A stretch of DNA of 64,000 bases from NCBI RefSeq assembly GCF_004339745.1, contig NZ_SMGP01000001.1, forward strand, positions 1,798,001 through 1,862,000, read 5' to 3'. Below the pieces are notes generated by a model that made no database searches, was not told the origin of the DNA, and saw only the letters and a list, made by a program, of their open reading frames with translations. The translations under genes were made by a program, and so were the position numbers. This DNA comes from Paraburkholderia sp. BL9I2N2 (GTDB lineage Bacteria > Pseudomonadota > Gammaproteobacteria > Burkholderiales > Burkholderiaceae). Below are positions 26,491 through 35,896 of the stretch, in pieces (position 1 is the first letter of the stretch; the number at the start of each line of letters is the position of its first letter).

Positions 26491-28254
26491 TCACAAATCA
26501 ATGACGACGTCACCAGCCGGCTGGGAACAGCAGACCAGCACGTTCCCTTGCGCGGGCATGTCGAGCGGCTCGGGACTATAGTTCACCGTCCCCGAAACCA
26601 GTCCGCTTTCACAGTTGTGACAAACACCGGTTCGACACGACCATCGAACCGGCACGTCACACGCTTCGGCCAACTCCAGAATGTTCGGATACAGCGCCGC
26701 ATTCCAGTGCGCCGCGACGCCGCTGCGGGCAAATGAAACCAGCGGCCCGGTGTCGGCATCCTCGGTCGGCTGGTGCGGCGCGCGCGCCGAAGTGCCGACG
26801 ATGCCCGGTGTCAAAGTCTCACCGCCGCTAAAGATTTCAGCGTGAATCCGCTCCGGCGCGACGCTCAGCGCGGCGAGCACCATTTTCATGTCCGCCATGA
26901 AGCGCGTCGGGCCGCAGAGGTAGAAATCCGCGCCTTGCGGCACGCCTGCCTCGTCGAGCGCCGTCCGCGAGAGGTGGCCGAGCGCATCGAAATTCTCGCC
27001 GATGCGCTCGCTCGCATCCGGCCGGCTGTAGCAGACATAGCTGCGCCCGTGCGTCAGTTTGTGCACCAGAGCGCGGGCTTCGTCCGCGAACGCATGGTGT
27101 TGCCGGTCGCGAGCGCCGTGAAGCCACCACACCTGCCGCGTCGAGCCCGCCGCGGCCAGCGCATGCAGCATGGCAAGAACCGGCGTCACGCCGATTCCCG
27201 CGCTGAGAAGAACAAGCGGACCGTCGCCGGGCTGCAGAACAAAGCTGCCGCGCGGCGCGCTGACATCGAGTGCATCGCCTGCACGGACGTGCGCTTGCAG
27301 GTAGGTTCCCGCTGCCCCATGCGGCTCGACCTTGACGCTGATCCGATAGCGCTCGGTCGATGCTTCGCCCGAAAGCGAGTAGCTGCGAAAGAGTGGCGGG
27401 CCGCCGGCGGGCCGTGGCAGACGCAACACCACGTACTGACCGGGCAGCGCCGTTTGCAGCGGTTGACCGTTCGCGCTTTGCAACGTCAGCGAGAGCACAT
27501 CGGCGCACGCCGGTTCAATCGCCGTCACCGTAAGTGGCCGAAATCCGGGGGCAACCGGATGCGCGGCAGCGGCGGGCGCAAGGCCTGCATTCCCGCTCGC
27601 TGCACCCCTTGTCTGGTCGCGCAACAACGCCTCGAACGACCCACGCCAGCCGGGCGACAGTGCCTCGATGCGCAAGGCCTGCTCCAGCCGATCGCGCGGA
27701 TGATGAGGGGAATACAGGAGCGCATTGATCTCGGTGACGCTCATGCGCTCTGTTGCCTCGCCGACTTTCACGATGTCGTCGCCGGCGCCGACGGCACCCT
27801 CCTGCAGGACGCGCAAATAGAAACCCGGCCGTCCGCTGGATGTCAGCAACGCAGGCATGCGGGGCTCGTTCGTCCGAATGCCGACGCGATAGCAGGTCAC
27901 GCGAGGTTGCGTCACTTCGAACAAGGCCGTGCCGATCCGATAGCGGTCGCCGATGCATACGTCGGAGTCCGGCATGCCTTCGATCGTGAAGTTCTCGCCG
28001 AACTGTCCGTAGACGAAGTCGCTCCGCTTCAGTTGCGCCTGCCAATGGCGATAGGACTCGATCTGGTAGACGAACACGGCTCGCTGCTCGCCGCCGTGCC
28101 CAGCCAGATCACCCTGACCATCGCCGGTCAGATTCAGGCGGCCGGCCCAACAACGCGCGTGCGCCGGCTCCTTCCAGATTCCCGTGTGGACCGTGCGGCC
28201 TTTCCAGTCAATGTCGCGCGGTAGTCCGACATTCACCGAGAGCAATCGAGCCAT
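26491..28254 (-). CDS. MOSC domain fused to a flavin/[2Fe-2S] reductase
   Basis: A 587-residue fusion. Residues ~1-225 are a YiiM-like MOSC domain (DVCIGDRYRIG, VTQPRVTCYRVG with a conserved Cys). Residues ~240-470 are a ferredoxin-NADP-reductase-like FAD/NAD module (FRSYSLSG, LSAGIGVTPVLAMLHALAA, CGPTRFMADM). Residues ~500-587 are a [2Fe-2S] domain (WSCRTGVCHNCESGLVSG and a final VLVCCSQP). YiiM reduces N-hydroxylated bases such as 6-hydroxylaminopurine with a molybdenum centre and needs external electron donors; this fusion would supply them in one chain. Cytoplasmic; single gene. Function is inferred from domains. Confidence 0.88.
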   Translation of the reverse strand: MARLLSVNVGLPRDIDWKGRTVHTGIWKEPAHARCWAGRLNLTGDGQGDLAGHGGEQRAVFVYQIESYRHWQAQLKRSDFVYGQFGENFTIEGMPDSDVCIGDRYRIGTALFEVTQPRVTCYRVGIRTNEPRMPALLTSSGRPGFYLRVLQEGAVGAGDDIVKVGEATERMSVTEINALLYSPHHPRDRLEQALRIEALSPGWRGSFEALLRDQTRGAASGNAGLAPAAAAHPVAPGFRPLTVTAIEPACADVLSLTLQSANGQPLQTALPGQYVVLRLPRPAGGPPLFRSYSLSGEASTERYRISVKVEPHGAAGTYLQAHVRAGDALDVSAPRGSFVLQPGDGPLVLLSAGIGVTPVLAMLHALAAAGSTRQVWWLHGARDRQHHAFADEARALVHKLTHGRSYVCYSRPDASERIGENFDALGHLSRTALDEAGVPQGADFYLCGPTRFMADMKMVLAALSVAPERIHAEIFSGGETLTPGIVGTSARAPHQPTEDADTGPLVSFARSGVAAHWNAALYPNILELAEACDVPVRWSCRTGVCHNCESGLVSGTVNYSPEPLDMPAQGNVLVCCSQPAGDVVIDL

Positions 28255-28333
28255 GCTTCCTCCTGAATCACGAGAGCGCGCCTACAACGTCTGCTCATGG
28301 TCAGCGCACAATCACACGCAATAGCATGCCACG

Positions 28334-29872
28334 TCAATGTGCACTGTCCTGTCTGGCATACGTTGACTCCCACCCGCCGCCGAGCACCTTGCACAACGTG
28401 ATGAGGTTCGCGTCGGCGTCGGCCTTGCTTTGTTCGAGGTTGCTCTGCGCATCGAGCAACTGTTTCTGCACGTTCAGCACGTCGAGAAAATCGACCGCAC
28501 CGGCCTTGTACCGTTGCCGCGCAATCGATAGCGCACGCTGGTTCAGGCTCACGACCGTTTTCAGGCGATCACGCCGCCGCTGTTCCGCGTCATAGACGAC
28601 GAGCGCATCGTCCACCTCGCGCCATGCCTGAAGCACGGTGTGCTTGTAGACAATCGCCGCCTCCTGCTGCTGTGCCTCGCGCAGATGAAGCGTGCCCTTG
28701 AGGCGTCCGCCTTGGAAGATAGGCAGCGTGATCGACGGTCCCACGACAAACTGCCCGGACGCCCAGTCGGCGAGATTCGAGAGCTGCAGGCTCTGGAACC
28801 CGGCGCTGCCGTTCAGCGAGATGCGTGGATAGAAGTCGGCCTTCGCCATGCCGATCGTCGCGGTGGCCGCGTGCAGCTGAGCCTCCGCTTTCCTGATGTC
28901 GGGTCTGCGCTGCACCAGTTCCGACGGCACGCCAATGGGCACCTGATCAGGCAGTGCCGGCACATCGTGCGGCTCGGCGAGCATCTGTCTTAATGCGCCA
29001 GGTTCCTTCGCCAGTAGCACGCCAATCGCATTGATGGTGGTCTCGTTGCGCGATTCGAGCGTCGGGATCAGGCTTTCGATCGACTCCGCCTGGGCCATCG
29101 CGTTGGCTACATCCAGCTCCGTGGTGACGCCTTCATGCACCCGCGTTTGCGTGAGCTTCGTGGCGTCGTGTGCGATCGCCAGGTTCTGTTTCGCGATTTG
29201 CAGCAACGCTTGCGTGTCGCGCAACTGGATGTAGTCGCGGGCGAGTTCGGCGCGGGCGGACAACAGGATCGCGTTGCGGTCCTCGTACGACGCATCGGCG
29301 AGCGCCGAAGCGGCCTCGACACCGCGTCGGGCGCGACCCCAGAAATCGAGCTCCCATGATGCATCGAAGCCGAACTGGTAGAGATCGTAAGCGGGCGAGC
29401 CTTTGGCGCCCGGCAACGGCGCCACGCCTAGCGGCGCGCTGCCCGATGCCGACTGCGGCTGACTTCCCGTCGGGGTGACGCCAAGCAGCGACAGGATGCC
29501 GTTCGGACTTCCGCGCTCGCGGTTATAGGAGGCGGCGCCGGCCAGCGTCGGATATTCTTCGGCACCGGCAATGCGCTGTTCCGCCCGGCTTTGCCGCAGG
29601 CGCGCCGACGCGGCCGCGACATCGAGATTCGCATCGCTCAGCTGGTTCTCCAGCGAGTCCAGCACGGGATCGTTGAAGAGCGTCCACCATTGCGGACTGA
29701 ATTCGGATTCGACCGCTTTGCTCGAAGCCTGCGCGGTCTGGGTGCGGTTGAACACGTCGGGCGTGGCCGTCTGCGGACGTTCGAAGTTCGGGCCGACCAG
29801 GCAGCCCGTGAGCAGGGAGCTCAGCAACAGCGCGAGCGCCGGTGTGCGGAGGGAGGAGTCGCTCGCATTCAT
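28334..29872 (-). CDS. NodT-family outer-membrane efflux lipoprotein (TolC superfamily)
   Basis: A 512-residue outer-membrane factor. The N-terminus is a lipoprotein signal with lipobox LLTGC (Cys about residue 24), followed by LVGPNFERP, the standard start of mature NodT/OprM proteins. Two outer-membrane-efflux repeats follow, with RPDIRKAEAQLHAATA and IGVPSELVQRRPD motifs. Its start overlaps the stop of the adaptor gene by 4 bp (29869-29872), so it is the third gene of an EmrB-EmrA-OMF operon and forms the exit duct of the pump. Confidence 0.93.
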   Translation of the reverse strand: MNASDSSLRTPALALLLSSLLTGCLVGPNFERPQTATPDVFNRTQTAQASSKAVESEFSPQWWTLFNDPVLDSLENQLSDANLDVAAASARLRQSRAEQRIAGAEEYPTLAGAASYNRERGSPNGILSLLGVTPTGSQPQSASGSAPLGVAPLPGAKGSPAYDLYQFGFDASWELDFWGRARRGVEAASALADASYEDRNAILLSARAELARDYIQLRDTQALLQIAKQNLAIAHDATKLTQTRVHEGVTTELDVANAMAQAESIESLIPTLESRNETTINAIGVLLAKEPGALRQMLAEPHDVPALPDQVPIGVPSELVQRRPDIRKAEAQLHAATATIGMAKADFYPRISLNGSAGFQSLQLSNLADWASGQFVVGPSITLPIFQGGRLKGTLHLREAQQQEAAIVYKHTVLQAWREVDDALVVYDAEQRRRDRLKTVVSLNQRALSIARQRYKAGAVDFLDVLNVQKQLLDAQSNLEQSKADADANLITLCKVLGGGWESTYARQDSAH

Positions 29873-30960
29873 TTCGCGTCCGCTCCCGCGATGCGCATAT
29901 CGGCACGCTTGCCGACGGCGACCTCCGTTTCGACGGACAGGCCCACGCTCAAAGCGGACGCGGCCTGTTGTCCGTGGTCGATCGTGATCTTGACCGGCAC
30001 GCGCTGGACGACCTTCGTGAAGTTGCCCGTTGCGTTATCGGGCGCAATAGGCGCGAAGCTCACACCCGTGGCGGGGGCAAGACTATCGACGTGTCCCCGG
30101 ATCACTTCGCCCGGAAAACTGTCGACCTTGATCCGAACAGCGTCGCCGGGCCGCATCCGGGCGAGCTGGTTTTCCTGGAAGTTGGCGACGATATAGGCGT
30201 CCGACAGCGGCACGATCGCGAGCAGCGGCGCGCCGGTCGTCACGAATGCGCCGACCCGTGCCGAACGCCGTCCAACCTTGCCGTCGACGGGCGCGCGGAT
30301 CTCCGTATACGACAGGTTGAGCTTCGCCTGTTCGAGCGCGGCTTCGGCGTGCGCCAGCGCGCCGGCCGCCTTGTCGCGCTGGGTCTTCAGCACGTCGAGG
30401 TTCTGCTCGGTCGCCACGAGTGCGGCCCGGTTGCGAGCCTGCTGCGCGAGTTCCTCGGCCAGCGCGCTCGCGGCGTGCTGCTGCTCCTGCGTCGTGCCCG
30501 CGCCGGTTTCCGACAGATTGCGGTAGCGCGAGGCGTTCGCACGCGCAAACTCGAGCGTCGCGTCATCCGCGCGAAGCGTGGCACGCGCCTGATCGACGAG
30601 CGCGGGCTGCCGCGCAATCTCGGCCTCGTAGTTCGCGACCGATGCCTTCGCTGCCGCCACGTCCGCCTGCGCGCTCATCAACGCGGCGCGGAAGTCGCGG
30701 TCGTCGATGCGTACCAGCAGTTGCCCGGCTTTCACCTGCTGGTTGTCTTCGACGAGCACCTCGGAAAGCTGGCCCGCGACACGCGGCGCGACCAGCGTGA
30801 AATCGGCCGTCACATAGGCGTCATTGGTGGTCTCGCTGGTCGAGCCGGTGAATAGCCAAAGGCAGGCCGCCAGTACAGCGACGCCGAGTATGAGCACATA
30901 CGCGGCAAGACGGATCGTTCTGGGAGGAAATCGGGTAGCGGATGACATAGATAGCGGCAC
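29869..30960 (-). CDS. HlyD/EmrA-family periplasmic adaptor
   Basis: A 363-residue membrane-fusion protein: one N-terminal transmembrane helix (about 18-40, LAAYVLILGVAVLAACLWLF), then VAPRVAGQLSEVLVEDNQQVKAGQLLVRID, an alpha-helical hairpin (about 95-210) and the second half-lipoyl IRAPVDGKVGRRSARVGAFV. It bridges the MFS pump to the outer-membrane factor. Stop of the pump gene and its start are adjacent (30961/30960). Substrates unknown; the family exports hydrophobic drugs, uncouplers and phenolics. Confidence 0.92.
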   Translation of the reverse strand: MPLSMSSATRFPPRTIRLAAYVLILGVAVLAACLWLFTGSTSETTNDAYVTADFTLVAPRVAGQLSEVLVEDNQQVKAGQLLVRIDDRDFRAALMSAQADVAAAKASVANYEAEIARQPALVDQARATLRADDATLEFARANASRYRNLSETGAGTTQEQQHAASALAEELAQQARNRAALVATEQNLDVLKTQRDKAAGALAHAEAALEQAKLNLSYTEIRAPVDGKVGRRSARVGAFVTTGAPLLAIVPLSDAYIVANFQENQLARMRPGDAVRIKVDSFPGEVIRGHVDSLAPATGVSFAPIAPDNATGNFTKVVQRVPVKITIDHGQQAASALSVGLSVETEVAVGKRADMRIAGADAK

Positions 30961-32586
30961 TTAGCGGGAAGAGGGCGGCGTTGTGCTCCAGGGCGGATAA
31001 ACGCGCACGGGTAACACCGGAATAACGAAAAGGAAGGCGACGGCGATACCCGCCATCACGCGATAGAGATCCGCCGATGTCAGCACGACGGCCTGCTCGT
31101 GAATCCGGTGCGCGAGTTCGCCGATGCTGTGAGCCGCATCGATGCTCTGGCTCGTGACCAGCGCGTTGTTGCCCAGGTGGTCCACCAGCATGCTCGAATG
31201 GAAATGCTCGCGTGCCGTACCGAGCCCATCGATGAGACCGGTTGCCGCTGCGCCGGTAAATGTTTTGAGTGTGTTGAACATGGCCGAGGCAAACGGACCT
31301 TCCGTTGGGGGCAGGCCGGTCGTGACGCCCATCAGGATGCCCATGATCACCATGGGCTGAGCAACGATCTCCAGCGACTGAAGCCAGTAAAAGTTCTCGC
31401 GAATCCACTCGGAGGTCATGAAGCTCCCCAGAAAGCACGTGGTGGCGATCAGGCAAAGTCCAATGGCCATGACCCAGCGGTGGTCGACCTGCCGGAGATT
31501 GAGCAGCGCGGCGGTCGCGGGCAGCGCAATCAGTAGCGGAATGGCGACGAGCAACGACAGCGGCGCGGTTTGCAGCGGCCGGTAGCCGTGAATCTGCGCG
31601 AGATACTGGCCGGGTATGGCGGCGACGCCCACCAGCAGGATCACTGCGCCGACCAGTGTGAGAAGCCCGTGCGCGAAGTTCCGGCGGGCAAGCAGTTGCA
31701 GTTTGAAAAACGGCAGCGGATGAAACCACTCGTTGACAAGGAATGCCACGAACAACAGCGTCCCGCCGCAAAACATCGTGGAGATAAACGTCGAATTCAG
31801 CCAGTCAAGCCGATCGCCCTGCAGCAGGCCGATGACGAGCATGGCGATGGCGGGATAGCCGAGCAGGAATCCGGTCCAGTTGAATGAACGGAACCGTTCG
31901 AGTCTGGTTGGATCGGCTGGAAGCCCCTTGTAGATCGCCACGCAGCTCACGAGGCCAAGCGGCACGATTTGCCAGAAGGCCATTTGCCAGCCGACATATT
32001 CGGTCCACAACGCGGCGAGCGGCGTGCCGAGCGCCGGTCCGAAGGTCGCGGTGAGTGCGTAGCCCGCGAGTCCATATAACTTGACCCTCGGGGGCAGGTA
32101 ACGCAGCGCGACGATGATCAGCATCGGCGGCAGACATCCGCCTGCGACGCCCTGCAGCGCACGCAACACATAGAGCGCCAGCAGGTTCGGCGCGAAGGGA
32201 CACAGAAATCCAAGCAACATCACGGCCAGCACCGCGCCGATCGTGAATCGCTTCAGCGTGAAAGTCACGCCGAACCACGGCGCGAATACCATCGTGGCCA
32301 CGTTCGTCGCCTCGAAGAGCGCGGTCAGCCAGGTTCCATCGTCTCGTCCGATCGAGAACGCGCCGCGGATATCAGCGAGCGCCACCGCGGTGACCTGTTC
32401 GTTCAGTATGGCCAGCAGCGACGCCAGCAGCATTCCGATCAGGCCGATAGCGAGGCGCAAGGGCAACTCGGCTTCGGTGGGCGCCCGCTGCACAGGAGTC
32501 CCTGTCTGGGGCACAGAGACCGGCGTCGACGATGGCGCGAGCTTCGCATCTCCTGTTCCAGTTATCGATGGGTTGGCGGTGTTCAT
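30961..32586 (-). CDS. DHA2-family MFS drug exporter (EmrB-like)
   Basis: A 541-residue MFS protein with about 14 transmembrane helices after a ~45-residue cytoplasmic leader. Motifs: LNEQVTAVALADIRGAF in helix 1, DGTWLTALFEATNVATM, RALQGVAGGCLPPMLI (motif C-like region). First gene of the efflux operon. Its promoter region (32678-32856) is a diverged duplicate of the one in front of the ABM-like gene at 33005-33679, suggesting common control by the LysR protein at 34162. Confidence 0.93.
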   Translation of the reverse strand: MNTANPSITGTGDAKLAPSSTPVSVPQTGTPVQRAPTEAELPLRLAIGLIGMLLASLLAILNEQVTAVALADIRGAFSIGRDDGTWLTALFEATNVATMVFAPWFGVTFTLKRFTIGAVLAVMLLGFLCPFAPNLLALYVLRALQGVAGGCLPPMLIIVALRYLPPRVKLYGLAGYALTATFGPALGTPLAALWTEYVGWQMAFWQIVPLGLVSCVAIYKGLPADPTRLERFRSFNWTGFLLGYPAIAMLVIGLLQGDRLDWLNSTFISTMFCGGTLLFVAFLVNEWFHPLPFFKLQLLARRNFAHGLLTLVGAVILLVGVAAIPGQYLAQIHGYRPLQTAPLSLLVAIPLLIALPATAALLNLRQVDHRWVMAIGLCLIATTCFLGSFMTSEWIRENFYWLQSLEIVAQPMVIMGILMGVTTGLPPTEGPFASAMFNTLKTFTGAAATGLIDGLGTAREHFHSSMLVDHLGNNALVTSQSIDAAHSIGELAHRIHEQAVVLTSADLYRVMAGIAVAFLFVIPVLPVRVYPPWSTTPPSSR

Positions 32587-33004
32587 AGGGGTCCGGCTAC
32601 CAGTGTTTAATGGGGCATTCCGTCGGAAAATCTTCCTGCCATGCCCGGTGTTCGCGAAGATCCAGCCGGCTCGCTACCGTGTTGCCGCCGCGCGATGGGT
32701 TTATGAATTCTAGGAGGCGGCCCGACTTTCTTAAAGCTGACACATGTTGCGTATCTGGCCATTTCGTGCGCGAATCTGGCCAATGTCATTGTCGCTCCCG
32801 GGACAAGGTGCGAACCGCCGGCAATGAATCTTTTCCATTCGGTCAACAGAACAAATTTCACGGACACGGGGCGGCGAGAGCAGCCATCTTTTTGTAGCGG
32901 CCGAGGGTAACCGTAGATGAATCGCGCGAATGCGGAAGCGGCATACCATTGCGCCACTGGCCGCCGCCTCGTTTCAGAAATGCCGAATTCGCGCGGCGTC
33001 CGGC
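32587..33004. promoter_or_regulatory. Promoter region of the efflux operon with duplicated block, copy A (32678-32856)
   Basis: No gene in this 418-bp gap. The segment 32678-32856 aligns collinearly with 33754-33937 upstream of the ABM-like gene: shared CGCGATGGG, a CTTTCTTAAAGC/CTTCTTGAAGC dyad, GCGTATctGGCCAtt, GCGCGAATCTGGCCA (32768-32782) and TTTTCC-ATTCGG-tcAACA. The central part is dyad-like (GGCCAtTTCG ... CGAAtcTGGCC), as expected for a LysR-type operator. The key 15-mer is 182 bp upstream of the pump start. Confidence 0.6.
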
Positions 33005-33679
33005 TTACGCCTTGGGCTGCGCTTCGGCGAAGTATTGAGGCGCCTCGCGGCGATCGAACATTCCGTACTCCCGGACAACGCGGATGTGCCGCAGGCGCAC
33101 GAACTTCGGCAGCGTCGTATTGCGCTCGAAGGCTTCAGCGGCCGCGAGGTCTTCCCACGTTGCCACCGCGATGACGTCGCCGGGTGTCATCAGCGCGTCG
33201 AATGCGTCCCAGGCGACGAGACCGGGCGCCTTCGTATCGAGTCCCAGCGATTGCGCAACCGCGTCCGCGCGCACCAGCTTGACCCAATCCGGTGCGTACG
33301 TGGCATCGAGTAGCGTTATCGCCTTGCCTGCTCCCGTTTCGGTGGTGTCGAGGCGTTGCTCGATCAACGTCTGCCCGGCAGGTACGCACGTATCCGCGAC
33401 GGTCTGGCCAATGCGCAAGCGGTAGTTGGCAAAAACGCGATCGCGCGCCGCCTGCTGCACCTTGTGATGGTTCGTCGTCACTCGCCAGCGTATCAGCGAC
33501 TTCTCATCGCGCCAGCTCGATAGCGAAAGCAGCCATCCCTCGCGTGTCAGACTTGCGTAGCGGGTATTGTCGACGAAACCATCGATCGCTTCGAGCTCCG
33601 GGCGCAGCATCTTGGCCATGCCGAGATAGGCGTCGAATTGTTCGGATAGCGGATTGACTTCGAGCATTGCAGAAAACAT
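33005..33679 (-). CDS. Tandem ABM-like (dimeric alpha-beta barrel) protein
   Basis: A 224-residue protein with two ferredoxin-like halves. The first (1-100) starts MFSAMLEVNPLSEQFDAYLG and contains GFVDNTRYASLTREGWLLSLSSWRDE, the pattern of antibiotic-biosynthesis-monooxygenase domains; the second (about 105-215) ends AVATWEDLAAAEAFE and HIRVVREYGMFDRREAP. ABM proteins oxidise or protect against small aromatics and quinones; no cofactor site is diagnostic. It lies between the efflux operon and the LysR gene, with a promoter copied from the efflux operon, so it is likely part of the same stress or detoxification response. Confidence 0.75.
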   Translation of the reverse strand: MFSAMLEVNPLSEQFDAYLGMAKMLRPELEAIDGFVDNTRYASLTREGWLLSLSSWRDEKSLIRWRVTTNHHKVQQAARDRVFANYRLRIGQTVADTCVPAGQTLIEQRLDTTETGAGKAITLLDATYAPDWVKLVRADAVAQSLGLDTKAPGLVAWDAFDALMTPGDVIAVATWEDLAAAEAFERNTTLPKFVRLRHIRVVREYGMFDRREAPQYFAEAQPKA

Positions 33680-34161
33680 GGATTCCTTCGTCTGGTTGAG
33701 GATGCCTGGTCATGTGGCGGGACAGGTAACCGCAGCGATGCAGTCGGTTCATCACCATGTGACCGTCGCGCGATGGGTCATTTGATTGTCGGAGATGGAG
33801 AGGGCTTCTTGAAGCCTCATCAGGCCGCGTATTGGGCCATTCCATGCGCGAATTTTGCCAGGCTGGCTCATCACGGATCACAGAGGCGAAGCGCCGATCC
33901 GGAAACGGTCATTTTCCGTTTGGCTAACAAACAAAATCCCACTGAGATGGGATATCGCGAAGGCCACTTCCTTTGCTCGTTGAAAGAGCGCGAAATCGGC
34001 CATTCGTGGTCTTCTTCGAGTCAGCCGCGGAAAGAGAGCGTCACCATGCAGGACATGACGCTTACTATTGCCGCATCTTCCTGGCGCCTGATGACGCCGC
34101 GTCCCCGTGAGGAGGGCGTGATCTATTGGCAGGCTGAAAACACATTCAAGTTGGAATCAAG
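33680..34161. promoter_or_regulatory. Divergent promoter region ABM/LysR with duplicated block, copy B (33754-33937)
   Basis: A 482-bp gap with no convincing gene. Block 33754-33937 matches 32678-32856 over its length. The core 15-mer is GCGCGAATTTTGCCA at 33846-33860 (167 bp before the ABM start), and a third core copy GCGCGAAATCGGCCA lies at 33988-34002, 160 bp upstream of the LysR start. The three cores sit at similar distances from three starts, which suggests one regulator controlling all, including itself. Confidence 0.6.
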
Positions 34162-35118
34162 ATGGACAGATTACGTGAGATGGAGGTTTTCGTAGCCATC
34201 GTCGACCGAGGCAGTTTTACCAGCGCGTCGGAGAAACTCGGAATGTCGGCGCCTGCGGTCTCGCGGGCGCTCAACTCGCTCGAAGCCCGCTTGGGCGCGC
34301 AACTGCTGGCGCGAACAACCCGTTCAGTCCGACCGACAGAGGCAGGCATGTCGTACCTCGATGCCTGCCGCAAGGTGTTGGATGCCGTCACGGACGCAGA
34401 AGCCGATGTCGCGGCTTGCCAGGACAACCCGGTAGGCACACTGACCATTTCTGCTCCGGTGCTGTTTGGCCAGCGATTCATCGCTCCGCTAATCGATGCG
34501 TATGCCCAGCGTTATCCGGACGTCAGCATCAACGCGGTGTATGTCGATCGCACCACGCGACTTCTGGAGGAGGGCGTGGATATTGCCATCCGGATAGGCC
34601 ATCTGGGGGATTCTTCGATATATGCCATTCCGTTGGGTTTTGTACGGCGTCGAACCTATGCGGCCCCGGCTTATCTAGTGGCGCATGGAGAACCCATTCA
34701 TCCCAGGGAGCTTGCCGATCATCACTGCGTGTCCCTCACGGGAGTGACGAATCCTCTCGAATGGACGTTTTATGAAAACGGCTTGAGGCTGTCGGTCCGC
34801 GTTCAGCCACGAATGATCGTCAACCTGGCGCCGGCGGCCGTTATGGCAGCCGTCGACCGCGTGGGAATAACGCAATTGTTTTCCTACCAGGGGGCGTCCG
34901 AGGTACTCAATGGAACGTTGCTGCCAATCTTGACGGCATTCGAGCCCGAGTCGACGCCGGTCAACTTGCTGCATGTGGAGCGGCGGGGCGCAAGCGGTAA
35001 GATTCGAGCCTTCGTGGAGTTCGTCACCGAGACGTTGCGCAGAAACGTGCATCTTCAACACATGGAAACCGCGGTGACGATGAATGGGACCTCTGGAATC
35101 TTGAGTCCGGTCAAATAG
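34162..35118 (+). CDS. LysR-family transcriptional regulator
   Basis: A 318-residue regulator starting MDRLREMEVFVAIVDRGSFTSASEKLGMSAP (in part), with the HTH at 15-45 and DARLGAQLLARTTRSVRPTEAG-like region after it (SLEARLGAQLLARTT). The effector domain runs to about 300. It is divergent from the ABM-like gene and the efflux operon beyond it. The core sequence repeated at 32768, 33846 and 33988 is the probable binding site. Effector likely a substrate of the pump; unknown. Confidence 0.92.
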   Translation: MDRLREMEVFVAIVDRGSFTSASEKLGMSAPAVSRALNSLEARLGAQLLARTTRSVRPTEAGMSYLDACRKVLDAVTDAEADVAACQDNPVGTLTISAPVLFGQRFIAPLIDAYAQRYPDVSINAVYVDRTTRLLEEGVDIAIRIGHLGDSSIYAIPLGFVRRRTYAAPAYLVAHGEPIHPRELADHHCVSLTGVTNPLEWTFYENGLRLSVRVQPRMIVNLAPAAVMAAVDRVGITQLFSYQGASEVLNGTLLPILTAFEPESTPVNLLHVERRGASGKIRAFVEFVTETLRRNVHLQHMETAVTMNGTSGILSPVK

Positions 35119-35178
35119 GGCATGCTGATGGGGCAAGTCGGATCGTGCCGGCTAGTCCACACGGCGAATTCTTTAAGC

Positions 35179-35715
35179 TCAAGCCGAACCGGCCGGCGCG
35201 ACTGCAAGACGAAGTTCCCGATAGGCGGTCACCAGCGCATCGAGGCTGAATGTCCGGTTCAGACCGCTCGGATTGGGCAGCACCCATGCGCGAGCGCCGC
35301 CGAATGTGGCCGGTTGGAGTCCCCACTGAATGTCGCGGCTGCCCGACATTGCGCTGAGCGCCATCTTTCCGAGGAAGGCGACGCATCGCGGCGCATATCC
35401 TTCAATCTTCCGTTCGAACTCCGTCGCGGCCGCTTTGAATTCCCACTGCGATAGCTGATCCGCTCGTGCGGTCGGACGCGAGACCACCGTGGTGAGACCA
35501 CAACCATACTGCAGGAGCGTGTGGTCGTCTTCGGGACCAAGCTGTTCGGGAGTAAAACCCGCCAGATGAACGGTCCGCCAGAACCGGTTGCCTCTGCCGG
35601 CAAAGTGGCGGCCGCTCGACGCCGCGCGGACGCCCGGATTGATGCCGCAAAATACAACGGATAAACCCGGCTCAAGCAGATCAGGAAGAGATTGAAGTGA
35701 ATCGGAGCGAGTCAC
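35179..35715 (-). CDS. mug: G/U mismatch-specific DNA glycosylase
   Basis: A 178-residue uracil-DNA-glycosylase-superfamily protein. Diagnostic Mug/TDG motifs: GINPGVRAASSGRHFAGRGNRFWR (in two parts; motif 1 with catalytic Asn in GINPG) near residue 24, and VLPNPSGLNRTFS near 145 (motif 2). It removes uracil or 3,N4-ethenocytosine opposite guanine. The start is GTG at 35715; no closer ATG exists before the conserved core. It converges on the LysR gene with 60 bp between. Independent housekeeping gene. Confidence 0.92.
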   Translation of the reverse strand: MTRSDSLQSLPDLLEPGLSVVFCGINPGVRAASSGRHFAGRGNRFWRTVHLAGFTPEQLGPEDDHTLLQYGCGLTTVVSRPTARADQLSQWEFKAAATEFERKIEGYAPRCVAFLGKMALSAMSGSRDIQWGLQPATFGGARAWVLPNPSGLNRTFSLDALVTAYRELRLAVAPAGSA

Positions 35716-35896
35716 GGATGGGTGTAGGCCTATTCAAGATGTACATTCGAGGCGCCGAGTGGCAACAACAGGCTACCTCGACGACACCACGAGCGCAGTT
35801 TGAACCACGCCGCCACGACGGACAAGCGGCAAGAGCGTCGATTTCAGGTCAAATGTGTTCCGATTCTTGCCAGCCCAACCTGGGTAGACCCGAGAG

